Shown: one piece after another, positions 53,780 to 62,608 of the stretch
Position numbering within the stretch: position 1 is the first letter of the stretch
Layout of the letters: the number at the start of each line of letters is the position of its first letter
Source: Paraburkholderia agricolaris
GTDB lineage: Bacteria > Pseudomonadota > Gammaproteobacteria > Burkholderiales > Burkholderiaceae
Reading direction: 5' to 3'
Length of the DNA: 64,000 nucleotides
Assembly: GCF_009455635.1 (NCBI RefSeq)
Contig: NZ_QPER01000001.1
Location: 2,046,001-2,110,000, forward strand
Position numbers and translations under genes: made by a program
The notes under the pieces: generated by a model
What the model was told of the DNA's origin: nothing
Database searches by the model: none
The model's input: the letters and a program-made list of their open reading frames with translations, nothing else

Positions 53780-54930
53780 TGCGGCGCGCCTCCGCTGACG
53801 CGCACTGCCATGCCGTCCTTCAACTCATAGTTGCCACTGACGACGAGGCCTGCCGTGCCGTCGATCGAGCCGTCCACCCCGTAGCGGTCGCCGTTCTCGA
53901 TCTGCGTGACCACCGCCACGCGGCGAGCCCTGTTTTGTGGCGTGATCTGGAACACGTACGCGCCGGTCCCGTCTTTCAGCACGGCGGCACGCGGCACGAC
54001 CCAATGCGTGCCGCTGCGCGTCGCGATGTCGGCGCTGACTCGCGTGCCCGGAATGAACGCGCTCTGTTCGAGCGGTACGTTCGCGCCGACGTCGACGAGC
54101 TGGCTTTGCTGATCGACCGATGCGCCGACCAGCGTCACGTGTCCATCCGCCGAGGATTTCGCGAGCGCGGTGGAGAGGCCGTGCAGCGTGACGGTATCGC
54201 CGGCATGGATCGCGGCGGCGTCCGAGGGCTCGACGCCGAGCATCACGTTCGCACGCGTATCGCGGCCGGCGCCGCCGGCCAGTTGCAGGATCGCGGCGCC
54301 GGGTTGTACCTGATCGCCCTGTGCCGCGGATACCTGCAAAACCACGCCGTCGATCGGCGCCGCGACGATCTTGTTGCCGCTCGCGACACCCGTCTGGTTT
54401 TGCGCGGCGAGTGCCTGCTGTGCATCGTCGGCGGCCTTGCGGGCCGTGGCGAGTTGCGATTGCGTGGCGAGTCCTTTGCCGTACAGCGATTGCGTGCGCG
54501 CGAGTTCGCCTTGCGCCAGCGTCACGGCGCTTTTCGCCTGGGCCGCGGCGAGCACCGCGGCAGGATCGGCCTGGACGACGAATAGCGGTGTGCCTCGCGT
54601 CACGCGCTGGCCGGCCTGGACGCGCATCTGCACGATCCGCGCGAGGTACGGCAGATTAACGGTGGTCAGATTCGACGCGGACGCCGCGACGATGCCATAG
54701 GCTCGGACCGGTTGCGCAATGACGGCGCGTTGCACCCGTACGATTTGCACGGATACGACGGATTGATCGGCCGCATCGCCGGTGGCGGATACACCGGATG
54801 CACCGGCTGCACCGGCTGCGCTGGCCGCATCTGCCGTATGAACGGCTGCGCTCATCAGTGCGACGCAGGCAAATGAAATCGCATAAGAGGCGATGCGCGG
54901 CCGCCGTGCCGAAAGAGGGCTATTTCGCAT
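53776..54930 (-). CDS. RND membrane fusion protein
   Basis: This 384-residue periplasmic adaptor has a signal peptide (RIASYAISFACVALMSAAVHTADA), a lipoyl/barrel part (VRAYGIVAASASNLTTVNLPYLARIVQMRVQAG) and an alpha-hairpin (ALAAQAKSA...ATQSQLATARKAADDAQQAL). It links the permease to the outer-membrane factor. ATG 54930 lies inside the end of the upstream gene; a much longer upstream extension is not supported. Confidence 0.87.
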   Translation of the reverse strand: MRNSPLSARRPRIASYAISFACVALMSAAVHTADAASAAGAAGASGVSATGDAADQSVVSVQIVRVQRAVIAQPVRAYGIVAASASNLTTVNLPYLARIVQMRVQAGQRVTRGTPLFVVQADPAAVLAAAQAKSAVTLAQGELARTQSLYGKGLATQSQLATARKAADDAQQALAAQNQTGVASGNKIVAAPIDGVVLQVSAAQGDQVQPGAAILQLAGGAGRDTRANVMLGVEPSDAAAIHAGDTVTLHGLSTALAKSSADGHVTLVGASVDQQSQLVDVGANVPLEQSAFIPGTRVSADIATRSGTHWVVPRAAVLKDGTGAYVFQITPQNRARRVAVVTQIENGDRYGVDGSIDGTAGLVVSGNYELKDGMAVRVSGGAPQ

Positions 54931-56392
54931 GAGTTTCGCTAAAGGTCTGAGCAGAGGAAAAAGCGTCGGGGATCGCGCTGCCCAACAGCGCCTGCAAACC
55001 GACGCGTTGTTCGGCGAGCGATTCGCGCAGGGTGGCGACGTCGACCCGTTTGGTGAGCGCCGCGCTTTGCGCGTCGGTGTAGGCGCCGAGCGCAAGATCG
55101 TGCTGTGCATAGGCCGCGGCCGCGTGTTGCGCGGCGAGGTCGACATCGGGCAGCGCAGCCTCGGTTTGTTGCAACTGCTGCGTGAGAATCTCGCTGTCGG
55201 CACGTATATGAGCGACATCGGCATAGGCCTGATTCAGGCGCGATTGATATTCGTCACGCAGGCGCTGACGGGTTGCTTTTTCAATCGCGACGTTGCCTTG
55301 ATTGCGATTGAAAATCGGCAGGCTCAGATTGATCTGGAAGCCGCTGGTGTATATGTTCGAGGTGTCGCGCGCCCGCACGAAACCCACGGAAAGGCTCGGG
55401 AACTGGCTGAGAATCGCCGCACGGTACTTCTGCTCCTGCGCTTCATAGCCCGCCTGAAGCGCGATCAGATCCGGGCGCCGCTGCGCGAGTTTCGCGAGCG
55501 CTGCATCAAGCGTGGCGTCGGACAGTGCGCTTATGTCTTCGCTGCCTGCGAGTTGCAGTTGCACGTCGGGCGAGAGGCCGAGCAGCGCGTTCAGATCATG
55601 ATGAGTCTGTTCCGCGGCCCGTTCGGCGTCGGTGTACTGTTTGCGCGCATCGCTGTAAGCGGTGAGCGCGGCGGTCAGTGTGTCGTCGGTCAGATTGCCG
55701 TCACGGTGCGCTTCGGCCATGCGTTCGTAGCGCGTACGCGCGAGCTCGTGCTGCTGTTGCAGCAGCGGCAGGGTGTCCTGCTGGAAGCGCGTCTTGATGA
55801 ACAACTGCCGCGCCTGGGCGACGATCTGCCATTCCTGCCACAGCAGGCCGAGATCGGTTTTAGCCACCGTCGCATCGGCGGATTGCTTATTCGCGCTGCG
55901 CAGCACGATCGCCATCACGTCGATGCTCAGACCATAATTGAATGCGCGCGTGGCGCCGGCCGCGCCGGGGTAATCGCTCGACACACTCAATTGCGGGTCG
56001 GGCAGCAGTCCGGCCGAATAAGCCTGCGCCCGGGCGATGCCGAGATCGTCGCGCGCCAGCTTCAGGTCGGGATTATTCGCTACCGCCAACATCGCGACTT
56101 CGTCGATATCGAGTCCATCGGACGGATCGAAGCGATGCGCGGCCAGTTCGGGCAACGGCATGGTGGCTGGATCGATCCGGATGCGGTCGAGCGAGTTAGC
56201 GGAGGTCGAGGTGTCCTGCGGCGCGAGCGGCTCGCGGTGATACCACGTGCAGCCGCCGAGCAGCATGGCGCAGAGAGGCACGAGCACGAGCACGCGCAAC
56301 GGTGCAGCGGGCGCGGCCGCTGAACTGGGCACTGAGGCGGCCACTGACGCGGCCACTGAAGCGACCCTTGCGGCGGCATTGAAAACGGGCAA
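54920..56392 (-). CDS. TolC-type outer-membrane efflux lipoprotein (NodT family)
   Basis: This 490-residue outer-membrane factor has a lipoprotein signal (LVLVPLCAMLLGGC, lipobox Cys) and two OEP repeats of coiled helices and beta strands. The very N-terminal stretch is Ala/Ser/Val-repetitive (ASVAASVAASVPSS) and may not be part of the mature signal. It is the first gene of the efflux operon and is divergent from the two-component regulator at 56608. Confidence 0.87.
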   Translation of the reverse strand: MPVFNAAARVASVAASVAASVPSSAAAPAAPLRVLVLVPLCAMLLGGCTWYHREPLAPQDTSTSANSLDRIRIDPATMPLPELAAHRFDPSDGLDIDEVAMLAVANNPDLKLARDDLGIARAQAYSAGLLPDPQLSVSSDYPGAAGATRAFNYGLSIDVMAIVLRSANKQSADATVAKTDLGLLWQEWQIVAQARQLFIKTRFQQDTLPLLQQQHELARTRYERMAEAHRDGNLTDDTLTAALTAYSDARKQYTDAERAAEQTHHDLNALLGLSPDVQLQLAGSEDISALSDATLDAALAKLAQRRPDLIALQAGYEAQEQKYRAAILSQFPSLSVGFVRARDTSNIYTSGFQINLSLPIFNRNQGNVAIEKATRQRLRDEYQSRLNQAYADVAHIRADSEILTQQLQQTEAALPDVDLAAQHAAAAYAQHDLALGAYTDAQSAALTKRVDVATLRESLAEQRVGLQALLGSAIPDAFSSAQTFSETHAK

Positions 56393-56469
56393 AATCCGGC
56401 TCCTGAATGAAAAGTGGGACAGCCGCGAGCGGATGTCGCAGAACAGGTGCCGATTCTGCTGAGGGAGAG

Positions 56470-56563
56470 CTTAAGGAACGCTTAGCTGAAATTTAAGCGT
56501 CTCATCAGCCTCCCTTCAGCGTCGCTTAAGCTTCCGCTAAGGATGGCTTAAGGAAGCGTTAAG
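56470..56563. promoter_or_regulatory. Nine response-regulator half-sites at 11-bp period
   Basis: CTTAAG-like hexamers start at 56470, 56481, 56492, 56503, 56514, 56525, 56536, 56547 and 56558. Four match YTTAAG exactly (56470, 56492, 56525, 56547). GTTAAG (56558), CTTCAG (56514), GCTAAG (56536), CTTAGC (56481) and CATCAG (56503) are variants. The array fills the space between the divergent efflux operon and the regulator gene. A GACAAT hexamer lies 11 bp after the last copy and could be the -10 for the regulator. OmpR-type dimers bind pairs of such repeats, so up to four dimers could load side by side. Confidence 0.75.
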
Positions 56564-56607
56564 CTAGCGGGCTGGACAATGCAGGCAAACTGGAAAGAGG
56601 AGAGGCC

Positions 56608-57267
56608 ATGCGTCTGCTACTGGTCGAAGACGACACCATGATTGCGGAAACGGTATTGGGCGCCATGCGCCGTTCGGGCTACGCGATCGACTGGGCCGAC
56701 GACGGCCGCGCGGCGGAATTATCGCTGGGCAACGGCGTGTACGACCTCGTGCTGCTCGATCTCGGCTTGCCGAAGAAAGACGGCATCGACGTGCTCAATG
56801 CCTATCGCAAGAGCGGCGGTGCCGCGCCGGTGATCATCCTGACCGCGCGCGACGCGGTCGAAGATCGGATTCGCGGTCTCGATGCGGGCGCCGACGACTA
56901 TCTGATCAAACCATTCGACCTCGACGAACTGGCCGCGCGAGTCCGTGCGCTATTGCGGCGGCGCACCGGCCAGAAGCAACCCATCTATGCGCACGGCGAA
57001 CTCACACTCGATCCCGCCGCGCATGAAGTGACCAAAGACGGCGACCTGCTGCCGCTCGTGCCACGCGAATTCGCGCTGCTGCAGGCATTGATCGAAGAAC
57101 CCACACGCGTGTTCACCAAGGCCGAGCTGGAAGAGAAGCTGTACGGCTGGGGCGAGGAGGTGGGCAGCAACACGATCGAAGTGCATGTGCACAGCCTGCG
57201 CCGCAAGATCGGCGCGGAGCAGGTGGTGACGGTGCGGGGCGTGGGCTACCGTCTGAAGAGGTGCTGA
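56608..57267 (+). CDS. OmpR/PmrA-type response regulator of the efflux locus
   Basis: This 219-residue regulator has receiver Asp51 in VLLDLGLP, Lys in IKPFD, and a C-terminal winged helix with GSNTIEVHVHSLRRKIG, nearly the same recognition region as the regulator at 43638-44297. AGAGGAG precedes ATG 56608. It is divergent from the RND operon, which it probably controls through the half-site array. It is co-transcribed with the sensor kinase, with one base shared at the junction. Confidence 0.92.
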   Translation: MRLLLVEDDTMIAETVLGAMRRSGYAIDWADDGRAAELSLGNGVYDLVLLDLGLPKKDGIDVLNAYRKSGGAAPVIILTARDAVEDRIRGLDAGADDYLIKPFDLDELAARVRALLRRRTGQKQPIYAHGELTLDPAAHEVTKDGDLLPLVPREFALLQALIEEPTRVFTKAELEEKLYGWGEEVGSNTIEVHVHSLRRKIGAEQVVTVRGVGYRLKRC

Positions 57268-58631
57268 TGACGTCGATTCGCCGCTGGCTGCTGGGCTGGC
57301 TGATTTTCGGGCTGGCCGCGGCCTCGGGCGTGGCCGGCTTCGGCATCTTTCACACCGCGCGGGAGGAAGCGAGCGAACTGTTCGACTACGAGTTGCGCAC
57401 GGTCGCACTGTCGTTGCCGTCGAATCTGGCCGGTGCGGGCGACGGCGAGCATCGCAACCCCGATCTGGGTGATCTGGCCGACGATCGGGTCGTCATCGAA
57501 ATCTGGGACCGTTCCGGCGCACTCATTTATCACTCGATGCAGGCGCCGGTATTCTCGCGCTTGCCTGAAGGCTTCAGCACAGTCGAACGAGGCGAGAGCC
57601 ATTGGCGCACATTTGGGGTGCAGCAGCGCGATCGCTATATCCAGGTCGCGCAGCCGATCTCCGTGCGCGAGGACCTCGCGCTGCAACTGGCGCTGCATAC
57701 GCTGTGGCCGCTCGGTGTGTTGTTGCCGGTGACGATCGTGCTGGTGTTGCTGGTGGTCGCAAAGGGGCTGGCGCCGATCGGCGGCCTGACGCGCGCGCTC
57801 ACAACCCGCTCGCTCGATTCGCTGGCGCCCTTGCGTCTGGATGGCAGCGTGCCGGTCGAAATCAAACCGCTGGTGGCGTCGCTCAACGATCTGCTGCAAC
57901 GTCTGAACGTTGCGTCGCAGGCACAGCGCACGTTTATCGCGGATGCCGCGCATGAATTGCGCTCGCCGCTTGCCGCGCTGAAGCTGCAATTGCAGGCGGC
58001 TTCCCGCGACGGCTCGCTGAAGGGCGAGGGGCAAACGCTGGAGCGCGTCGAGGAGCGGGTCAACCGGATCATTCACCTGGTGCAGCAGTTGTTGACGCTC
58101 GCACGCGAAGATGCGCATCCGGTAACGTCGATGGTGCCAGTGAGCTTGCGCCGGATCGGCGAACAGGCGGTGGGGGATCTGTCGCTGCTCGCGGAGACGA
58201 GGGAGATCGATCTCGGGCTTGAGTGCGAAGACGCTCGCGCGGGCTACGATGCTTATACGGTGCTGGCGGAACCGCACGGGATGAGCGTGTTGCTGGGGAA
58301 TCTGATCAACAACGCGATCCGGCACACGCCGCCAGGCGGCCGTGTGGATGTGATTCTCAAGCGCGCCGGCGAGCGGGTGGGGTTCGATGTGGTGGATAGC
58401 GGCTCGGGGATACCGGAGGCCGAGATCGAGCGGGTTTTCGACCGGTTCTATCGCGGTGAAGAGGCGCGGGGCGAGGGTAGCGGGCTCGGGTTGGCGATTG
58501 TGGCGCGGATCGCCGCGCGGCATCAGCTTGAAGTTTCCCTACGCAATAACGTAGGGCGGCCAGGCTTGTGTGTATCGGTTTTTGGCCTGACGGCGCACGA
58601 GCCGGTAGCGCCTGTTGCGGTCAAAAGCTGA
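57267..58631 (+). CDS. Sensor histidine kinase of the efflux locus
   Basis: This 454-residue membrane kinase has TM1 about residues 9-30 and TM2 about residues 145-168, a short periplasmic loop, HAMP-like linker, HisKA His in IADAAHELRSPLAALK, HATPase N box near INNAIRHTPPG and G2 box GEGSGLGLAIVARIAARH. ATG 57267 overlaps the regulator's stop by one base. The signal is unknown; a pump substrate or envelope stress is likely. Confidence 0.9.
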   Translation: MTSIRRWLLGWLIFGLAAASGVAGFGIFHTAREEASELFDYELRTVALSLPSNLAGAGDGEHRNPDLGDLADDRVVIEIWDRSGALIYHSMQAPVFSRLPEGFSTVERGESHWRTFGVQQRDRYIQVAQPISVREDLALQLALHTLWPLGVLLPVTIVLVLLVVAKGLAPIGGLTRALTTRSLDSLAPLRLDGSVPVEIKPLVASLNDLLQRLNVASQAQRTFIADAAHELRSPLAALKLQLQAASRDGSLKGEGQTLERVEERVNRIIHLVQQLLTLAREDAHPVTSMVPVSLRRIGEQAVGDLSLLAETREIDLGLECEDARAGYDAYTVLAEPHGMSVLLGNLINNAIRHTPPGGRVDVILKRAGERVGFDVVDSGSGIPEAEIERVFDRFYRGEEARGEGSGLGLAIVARIAARHQLEVSLRNNVGRPGLCVSVFGLTAHEPVAPVAVKS

Positions 58632-58694
58632 TCGTTTGCCGCCATCGGTGCGCGGCGCATCGCCGGGTGTCGGGAGCGTGGCGCAACACGCTGC

Positions 58695-58700
58695 TACAAT
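58695..58700 (+). promoter_or_regulatory. -10 element before proQ
   Basis: TACAAT lies 28 bp upstream of the proQ ATG at 58728. No convincing -35 was seen at the right distance, so the promoter is only suggested. Confidence 0.4.
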
Positions 58701-58727
58701 CCTGTCTTTCTCGATTGATTGTGCGCT

Positions 58728-59444
58728 ATGGGTTTCGAACAACTTGCTGAATTGAAGAAGCAACTGGCGGCGGCACGCGCCGAAGCTGCGCCTGCGGCCA
58801 AGCCAGTCGCCAAGCCCGGCGCGAAGCCTGCTCGCAAGCCGTCGCCGCCGCGCCGTGCCGCGCCCGCTCACAAGCATCAGGCCGACGCCAGACCGGCGGC
58901 CGAAGCAAAGCCTGCGGCTGACGCGAGGCCTGTGGATCCGGTGGTGAAATCGATCGGGAGACTGCAAAAGCGTTTTCCCAATGTGTTCCCGAAGAACCCG
59001 GCGCCCAAGCTCCCGCTCAAGGTCGGCATCTTCGAGGACCTCGTGGTTCACGCGAAGGATCTGTCGCTGAGCGAAACCGAATTGCGCGATGCGATCAAGA
59101 CGTGGTGCCGTGGCAGCCGCTACTGGAAGTGCCTGGTCGAAGGCGCCGCGCGGGTCGATCTGACGGGCGCTGAAGCGGGCAAGGTAACGGCGCAGGAAGC
59201 AGCCGGCGCGCAGCGTCTGCAGGCGCATCGTGCGGGCCGGGGCGCGGCGAAAGCAGCGGCCTCGGCGGCTGCAACATCTGCCGATGCCTCGGTTGCTGCG
59301 GATGCTACAGATGCCGCAGCGCAGGCAGCGTCCGCTGCGCAAGCTGGCGTGCCAACGCAGCCGGAGCAGACCACTTCGGCAGACACCCCGGCCGCAGAAT
59401 CGGCAACGCCGCCGGCAGCCCCGTCGGCCTCCGCCGAAGCGTAA
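58728..59444 (+). CDS. proQ: ProQ/FinO-domain RNA chaperone
   Basis: This 238-residue RNA-binding protein has an N-terminal Lys/Ala/Pro-rich linker (residues 20-62, repeated AKPxAKP), a FinO/ProQ domain (about residues 68-150, with KRFPNVFPKNPAPKLPLKVGIFED and WCRGSRYWKCL) and an Ala/Thr-rich low-complexity tail. ProQ proteins bind structured small RNAs and mRNA 3' ends. It is larger than minimal ProQ because of both tails. ATG 58728 is preferred over TTG 58719. Confidence 0.88.
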   Translation: MGFEQLAELKKQLAAARAEAAPAAKPVAKPGAKPARKPSPPRRAAPAHKHQADARPAAEAKPAADARPVDPVVKSIGRLQKRFPNVFPKNPAPKLPLKVGIFEDLVVHAKDLSLSETELRDAIKTWCRGSRYWKCLVEGAARVDLTGAEAGKVTAQEAAGAQRLQAHRAGRGAAKAAASAAATSADASVAADATDAAAQAASAAQAGVPTQPEQTTSADTPAAESATPPAAPSASAEA

Positions 59445-59450
59445 GACGCC

Positions 59451-59473
59451 AGCCGCCCCGCCTAGGGGCGGCT
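59451..59473. terminator. GC-rich hairpin between convergent genes
   Basis: AGCCGCCCC (59451-59459) pairs perfectly with GGGGCGGCT (59465-59473) around the TAXI stop codon. There is no U-tract on either side, so it is a weak or Rho-assisted terminator at best. Confidence 0.45.
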
Positions 59474-60808
59474 GCCTTGTGCCGCCGCCAGCCGGCTGCG
59501 CACAAAGCCGACGTGCTCGCGCAGCACATAGAACGCGTCGGCGTATGCAAGCGGCATACGCAAGCGATCAAGCGACGCCTCGATATCGTCGAGTTCCACG
59601 AAAAGCTGTTTGCGCTCCGTCTCGGTCGAGTCGGTGAGTGCATCGCGTTCGATTGCAATCAGCGCCCCGTAATAGCGATAAATGCGCGAGCGTACGCGCC
59701 ACCGGTAAAGCGCCGGGATCAATCGCATTGCCGGAAACAGCAGCACTGCCATTGGCAGCAACAGAACCAGCGTGCGGTCGCCGATGCTGGCGAGCCAGAA
59801 CGGCAGCGTCCGGTATAGAAAACTCTTGCCGGTCTTGTAGTAGCGCTGTGCGTCTTCGCTGATCTGATATTCGTGGGCAACCGGACTCGGGAATTCCCCC
59901 GCGTGCTGCAACAGCCCTGGCATGCCGTGTACCTCCTGCGCGGCCTCGATCAACAAATCGGAAATGGCCGGATGCAGACCGGTCCGGGCCACCAGTTCGG
60001 CTGTCGGACTGATCAGATGGATGGTGTCGGGTGGAATTCTGCGCTTGAGATCCAGCACGCCGGGCGGCAGATCGATCTCGTCGAGATAGGGGAAGAGGCG
60101 CGTATAGGCGCTGGCCTCATCGAAATTCATCACCGAGATGCCGGGTACTTTCAGGAGCCGCAGCATCAGGCCGCGGGTGGCCGAATCACCGTTCAGGATC
60201 GCGGCGTCGACCTCGCCCGCCACGAGTTGGGTGGCGGCTTGCATGCCGTCGCTGGGCACCAGCCTGGTGTCGCCGCCTGGCGCGATGCCGTTTGCTTCCA
60301 GCAGTTTGAGAGAGAGCAGACGTGTGCCGCTGCCTTCACGGCCGATTGCAATCCGTTTGCCTTCCAGTTCTGAAAGCTCGCTGAGCCCTGTGCCGCGATA
60401 GAACACCACGACGGGAACATAGAACACGCTGCCGAGCGACATTAGCGATGACGTATCGAGCCCATCGGCGACGCCGCCTTGCACGAGTGCGAGATCGACG
60501 TGTTGTTTCGGGTCTAGCAGACGATGCAGGTTCTGCACCGAGCCATCGGATTCCAGCACCTTGAGCGTGATGCCGTTGCGGGCGAGGATCTTTTTGTACT
60601 GATCCGCGGTGGCGAGGAACGAACTGTCGTGGGGCCCTGCGCTCATCGTGATGGTTTTCGGCGGTGCCGGATCGACCAGCCAGACGATGAGGGTGACCAT
60701 CAGCACGACGATCACGGCCACGACGATGTATGACACGGTGTGATCGCGCCACTCCGCATGCGATGGATCGCCGGGCAAGTGTGGCAGACGCGGGCGATGC
60801 GCTTTCAT
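59462..60808 (-). CDS. TAXI-family solute-binding protein with membrane anchors
   Basis: This 448-residue protein has an N-terminal TM helix (about residues 25-47), a TAXI-type TRAP solute-binding domain (TITMSAGPHDSSFLATADQYKKIL...DLALVQGGVAD) and a C-terminal part with another hydrophobic stretch (LVLLLPMAVLLFPAMRLI) and a coiled region. Most TAXI proteins are secreted; this one seems membrane-tethered on both sides of the binding domain. No DctQM permease genes are adjacent, so its partner is unknown. ATG 60808 has GGAG 7 bp upstream; longer frames start without such a site. Confidence 0.75.
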   Translation of the reverse strand: MKAHRPRLPHLPGDPSHAEWRDHTVSYIVVAVIVVLMVTLIVWLVDPAPPKTITMSAGPHDSSFLATADQYKKILARNGITLKVLESDGSVQNLHRLLDPKQHVDLALVQGGVADGLDTSSLMSLGSVFYVPVVVFYRGTGLSELSELEGKRIAIGREGSGTRLLSLKLLEANGIAPGGDTRLVPSDGMQAATQLVAGEVDAAILNGDSATRGLMLRLLKVPGISVMNFDEASAYTRLFPYLDEIDLPPGVLDLKRRIPPDTIHLISPTAELVARTGLHPAISDLLIEAAQEVHGMPGLLQHAGEFPSPVAHEYQISEDAQRYYKTGKSFLYRTLPFWLASIGDRTLVLLLPMAVLLFPAMRLIPALYRWRVRSRIYRYYGALIAIERDALTDSTETERKQLFVELDDIEASLDRLRMPLAYADAFYVLREHVGFVRSRLAAAQGSRP

Positions 60809-61059
60809 GGGCACTCCGTACCAGGAGCCGGGACGAGGCATTGTCGGCGAGGACACATAGGCCACGCCTCGACACGTGACCGTCATTTGTTCGCGGCGTG
60901 CATACAGCGAAAGCAAAATGCAAGATTAAAATTACTCAACGCATTCCAAATACAGTATGCCGCATCGAACCGAGCCGCAGGGAGCGGCCCCACACGGCCA
61001 TATGCACAACCCGCGGCGATTGCAACCTGTGCCCCCCACGCACTAACGGCATAACGGGA
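60809..61059. other. Gene-free stretch upstream of the TAXI gene
   Basis: It is relatively AT-rich near 60910-60960 and presumably holds the TAXI promoter. Short frames crossing into the repeat (60883-61152) are not credible genes. Confidence 0.5.
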
Positions 61060-61229
61060 CGAAGTACCGCCACGGCGCGCGCAGCGCCGCCGGAGGTATG
61101 ACGCCCTTGTCACCAGGGCTGAATGCGAGAACACAGATTCCAGATGCACCACTACCGCGGCTGTGCGGGGGACCCGCTTATGAGCTAGCGGGGTGAGCCG
61201 CTTTCTTTGCTTATCTTTCTTTGCGGCGG
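61060..61229. repeat. Second copy of the intergenic repeat, left part
   Basis: This stretch resembles 47600-47735 and the inverted 47270-47410 unit, and it leads into the CTTTCTTTGC core at the IS481 junction. The outer arm seen in the first copy is not present on this side. Confidence 0.7.
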
Positions 61230-62497
61230 TGTATAGACCGGAGACATGGTTGACAAACGTGCGGAGACATCATTGACACTTTATGGTCAGTGATTGTCGC
61301 TCCTCAGGTCAAGGGTGAGGATGCGGTGATGGGCAAACCAGAATTCAAATACGCCGTCTTCGCCCGGCTTTGCGCGTGCCGCAACCGGCAGTCCATAAAG
61401 TGCATTCGAGACCTTGAGGTGCCGTCCTTCAAAGCGTAGCCGGCCATCCGATTTAACCAGCAGCACCACGTCATCCGGGCCGTACTCCGGCTCCGGCAGG
61501 ATCGATGGATACGCCCGGGGGCTCGGCCGGTAACGGCTGATGGGCGTGTCCATGCCGATCGCCTCATGCGGGCGCTCGCAGTTATATACGGTGCGCCAGC
61601 GGTCCAGTTCCTGTTGCACGTGCTGCTGGGTAGCGAAGCTTCGTCCGTTCAGTACTTCAGCCTTCAGCGTACGGTGAAACCGCTCGTCCTTGCCGTTGGT
61701 CTGCGGGTGGTAAGGCCGGCTGTAACTGATGCGGATACCCAGCCGGATCAGCCAGACGGCCAGCTCGGTGAGCTGACCCGGACTGCCAGGCGAACCCCAC
61801 GGCGAGCCGTTATCGGTATTGATGCGTAACGGCAGGCCATAGTGTCCAAACGCCTCCCGTAATCCTGTCTGCACGGTAGCGGTGTCGGTGGGTCCACAGG
61901 CGCGCAGCAGGATGCTGAAGCGCGAGTGGTCGTCGAGTACCGTCAGGGGGCTGCAGCGCTCCTTCCCGAGGGTCTCAAAGTGCCCCTTGAAGTCCATCTG
62001 CCAGAGTACGTTAGGCTGCTCGTGCTCAAAGCGCTTCCAGGGTTGGCTCATCGCTGAATCGGCCGGCAGGATCAGGTTGTGCCGGTGCAGGATGTCGGTC
62101 ACGGTGCTGGGCTGCGGCACCGCCTCAAGGCCCAGATCACGCAGGCGCCGGCTGATCTTGCGGCCGCCCCAGCGCGGATGGGCCTGGCGCAGCCGTACCA
62201 CTTCCTGCTCCATCGCAGTGGGGGTCTTCGACGGACTGCTGAGCGGGCGTCGGGATTGATCTGCCAGCGCATGCTCGCCGCGATGGAGCCATTTGTAGCC
62301 GGTCTGCCGGCTGATGTTAAAGCGCTGGCACAGCTCGGTCATCGTCAGCGTGTCCTGACTGGCCAGATGAACAAATTCCTGTCGGAGGCTCATAGTGTCT
62401 CTTGCGTTCCAGGGCATGGTCGGGACCGGGTGTTTTAGTACCCGGAAGTGTCAACCATGTCCCCGCACACCTGTCAGCTATGTCTCCGGTCTATACA
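61230..62497 (-). mobile_element. IS481-family insertion sequence
   Basis: The element is 1268 bp with long terminal inverted repeats of about 52 bp (61230-61281 and 62446-62497; outer end TGTATAGACCGGAGACAT), mostly identical and each containing two TTGACA/CTGACA-type sub-repeats. A 6-bp direct repeat CGGCGG flanks it (61224-61229 and 62498-62503). It split the core of the intergenic repeat. Confidence 0.88.
61287..62393 (-). CDS. IS481-family transposase
   Basis: This 368-residue DDE transposase has an N-terminal helix-turn-helix (DTLTMTELCQRFNISRQTGYKWL), a second HTH-like region and the catalytic core with Asp in WQMDFKGHF, Asp in NTDNGSPWG and Glu in NGKDERFHRTLKAE. ATG 62393 (MSLRQEF) is preferred; eight more codons are possible upstream. 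The frame is intact. Confidence 0.9.
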   Translation of the reverse strand: MSLRQEFVHLASQDTLTMTELCQRFNISRQTGYKWLHRGEHALADQSRRPLSSPSKTPTAMEQEVVRLRQAHPRWGGRKISRRLRDLGLEAVPQPSTVTDILHRHNLILPADSAMSQPWKRFEHEQPNVLWQMDFKGHFETLGKERCSPLTVLDDHSRFSILLRACGPTDTATVQTGLREAFGHYGLPLRINTDNGSPWGSPGSPGQLTELAVWLIRLGIRISYSRPYHPQTNGKDERFHRTLKAEVLNGRSFATQQHVQQELDRWRTVYNCERPHEAIGMDTPISRYRPSPRAYPSILPEPEYGPDDVVLLVKSDGRLRFEGRHLKVSNALYGLPVAARAKPGEDGVFEFWFAHHRILTLDLRSDNH

Positions 62498-62592
62498 CGG
62501 CGGCAAAGAAAGTAAGTGCCGCCCCGCACAGGGGCAACGCTAATAGACCACTAACACAGCAAGGAAAGGCCAAAGGCCAAAAGACCAACACC
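62498..62592. repeat. Second copy of the intergenic repeat, right arm
   Basis: It matches 50534-50632 (GCTAATAGACCACTAAC, GGCCAAAGGCCAAAAGACC) and ends 17 bp before the porin stop codon, so this copy too sits at the 3' end of a gene. Confidence 0.8.
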
Positions 62593-62608
62593 ACGACCAC
62601 AAAAAAAT

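Noticed and set aside
60883..61152. 89-codon minus-strand frame in the second repeat copy
   Set aside because: Same repeat-derived reading frame as above.
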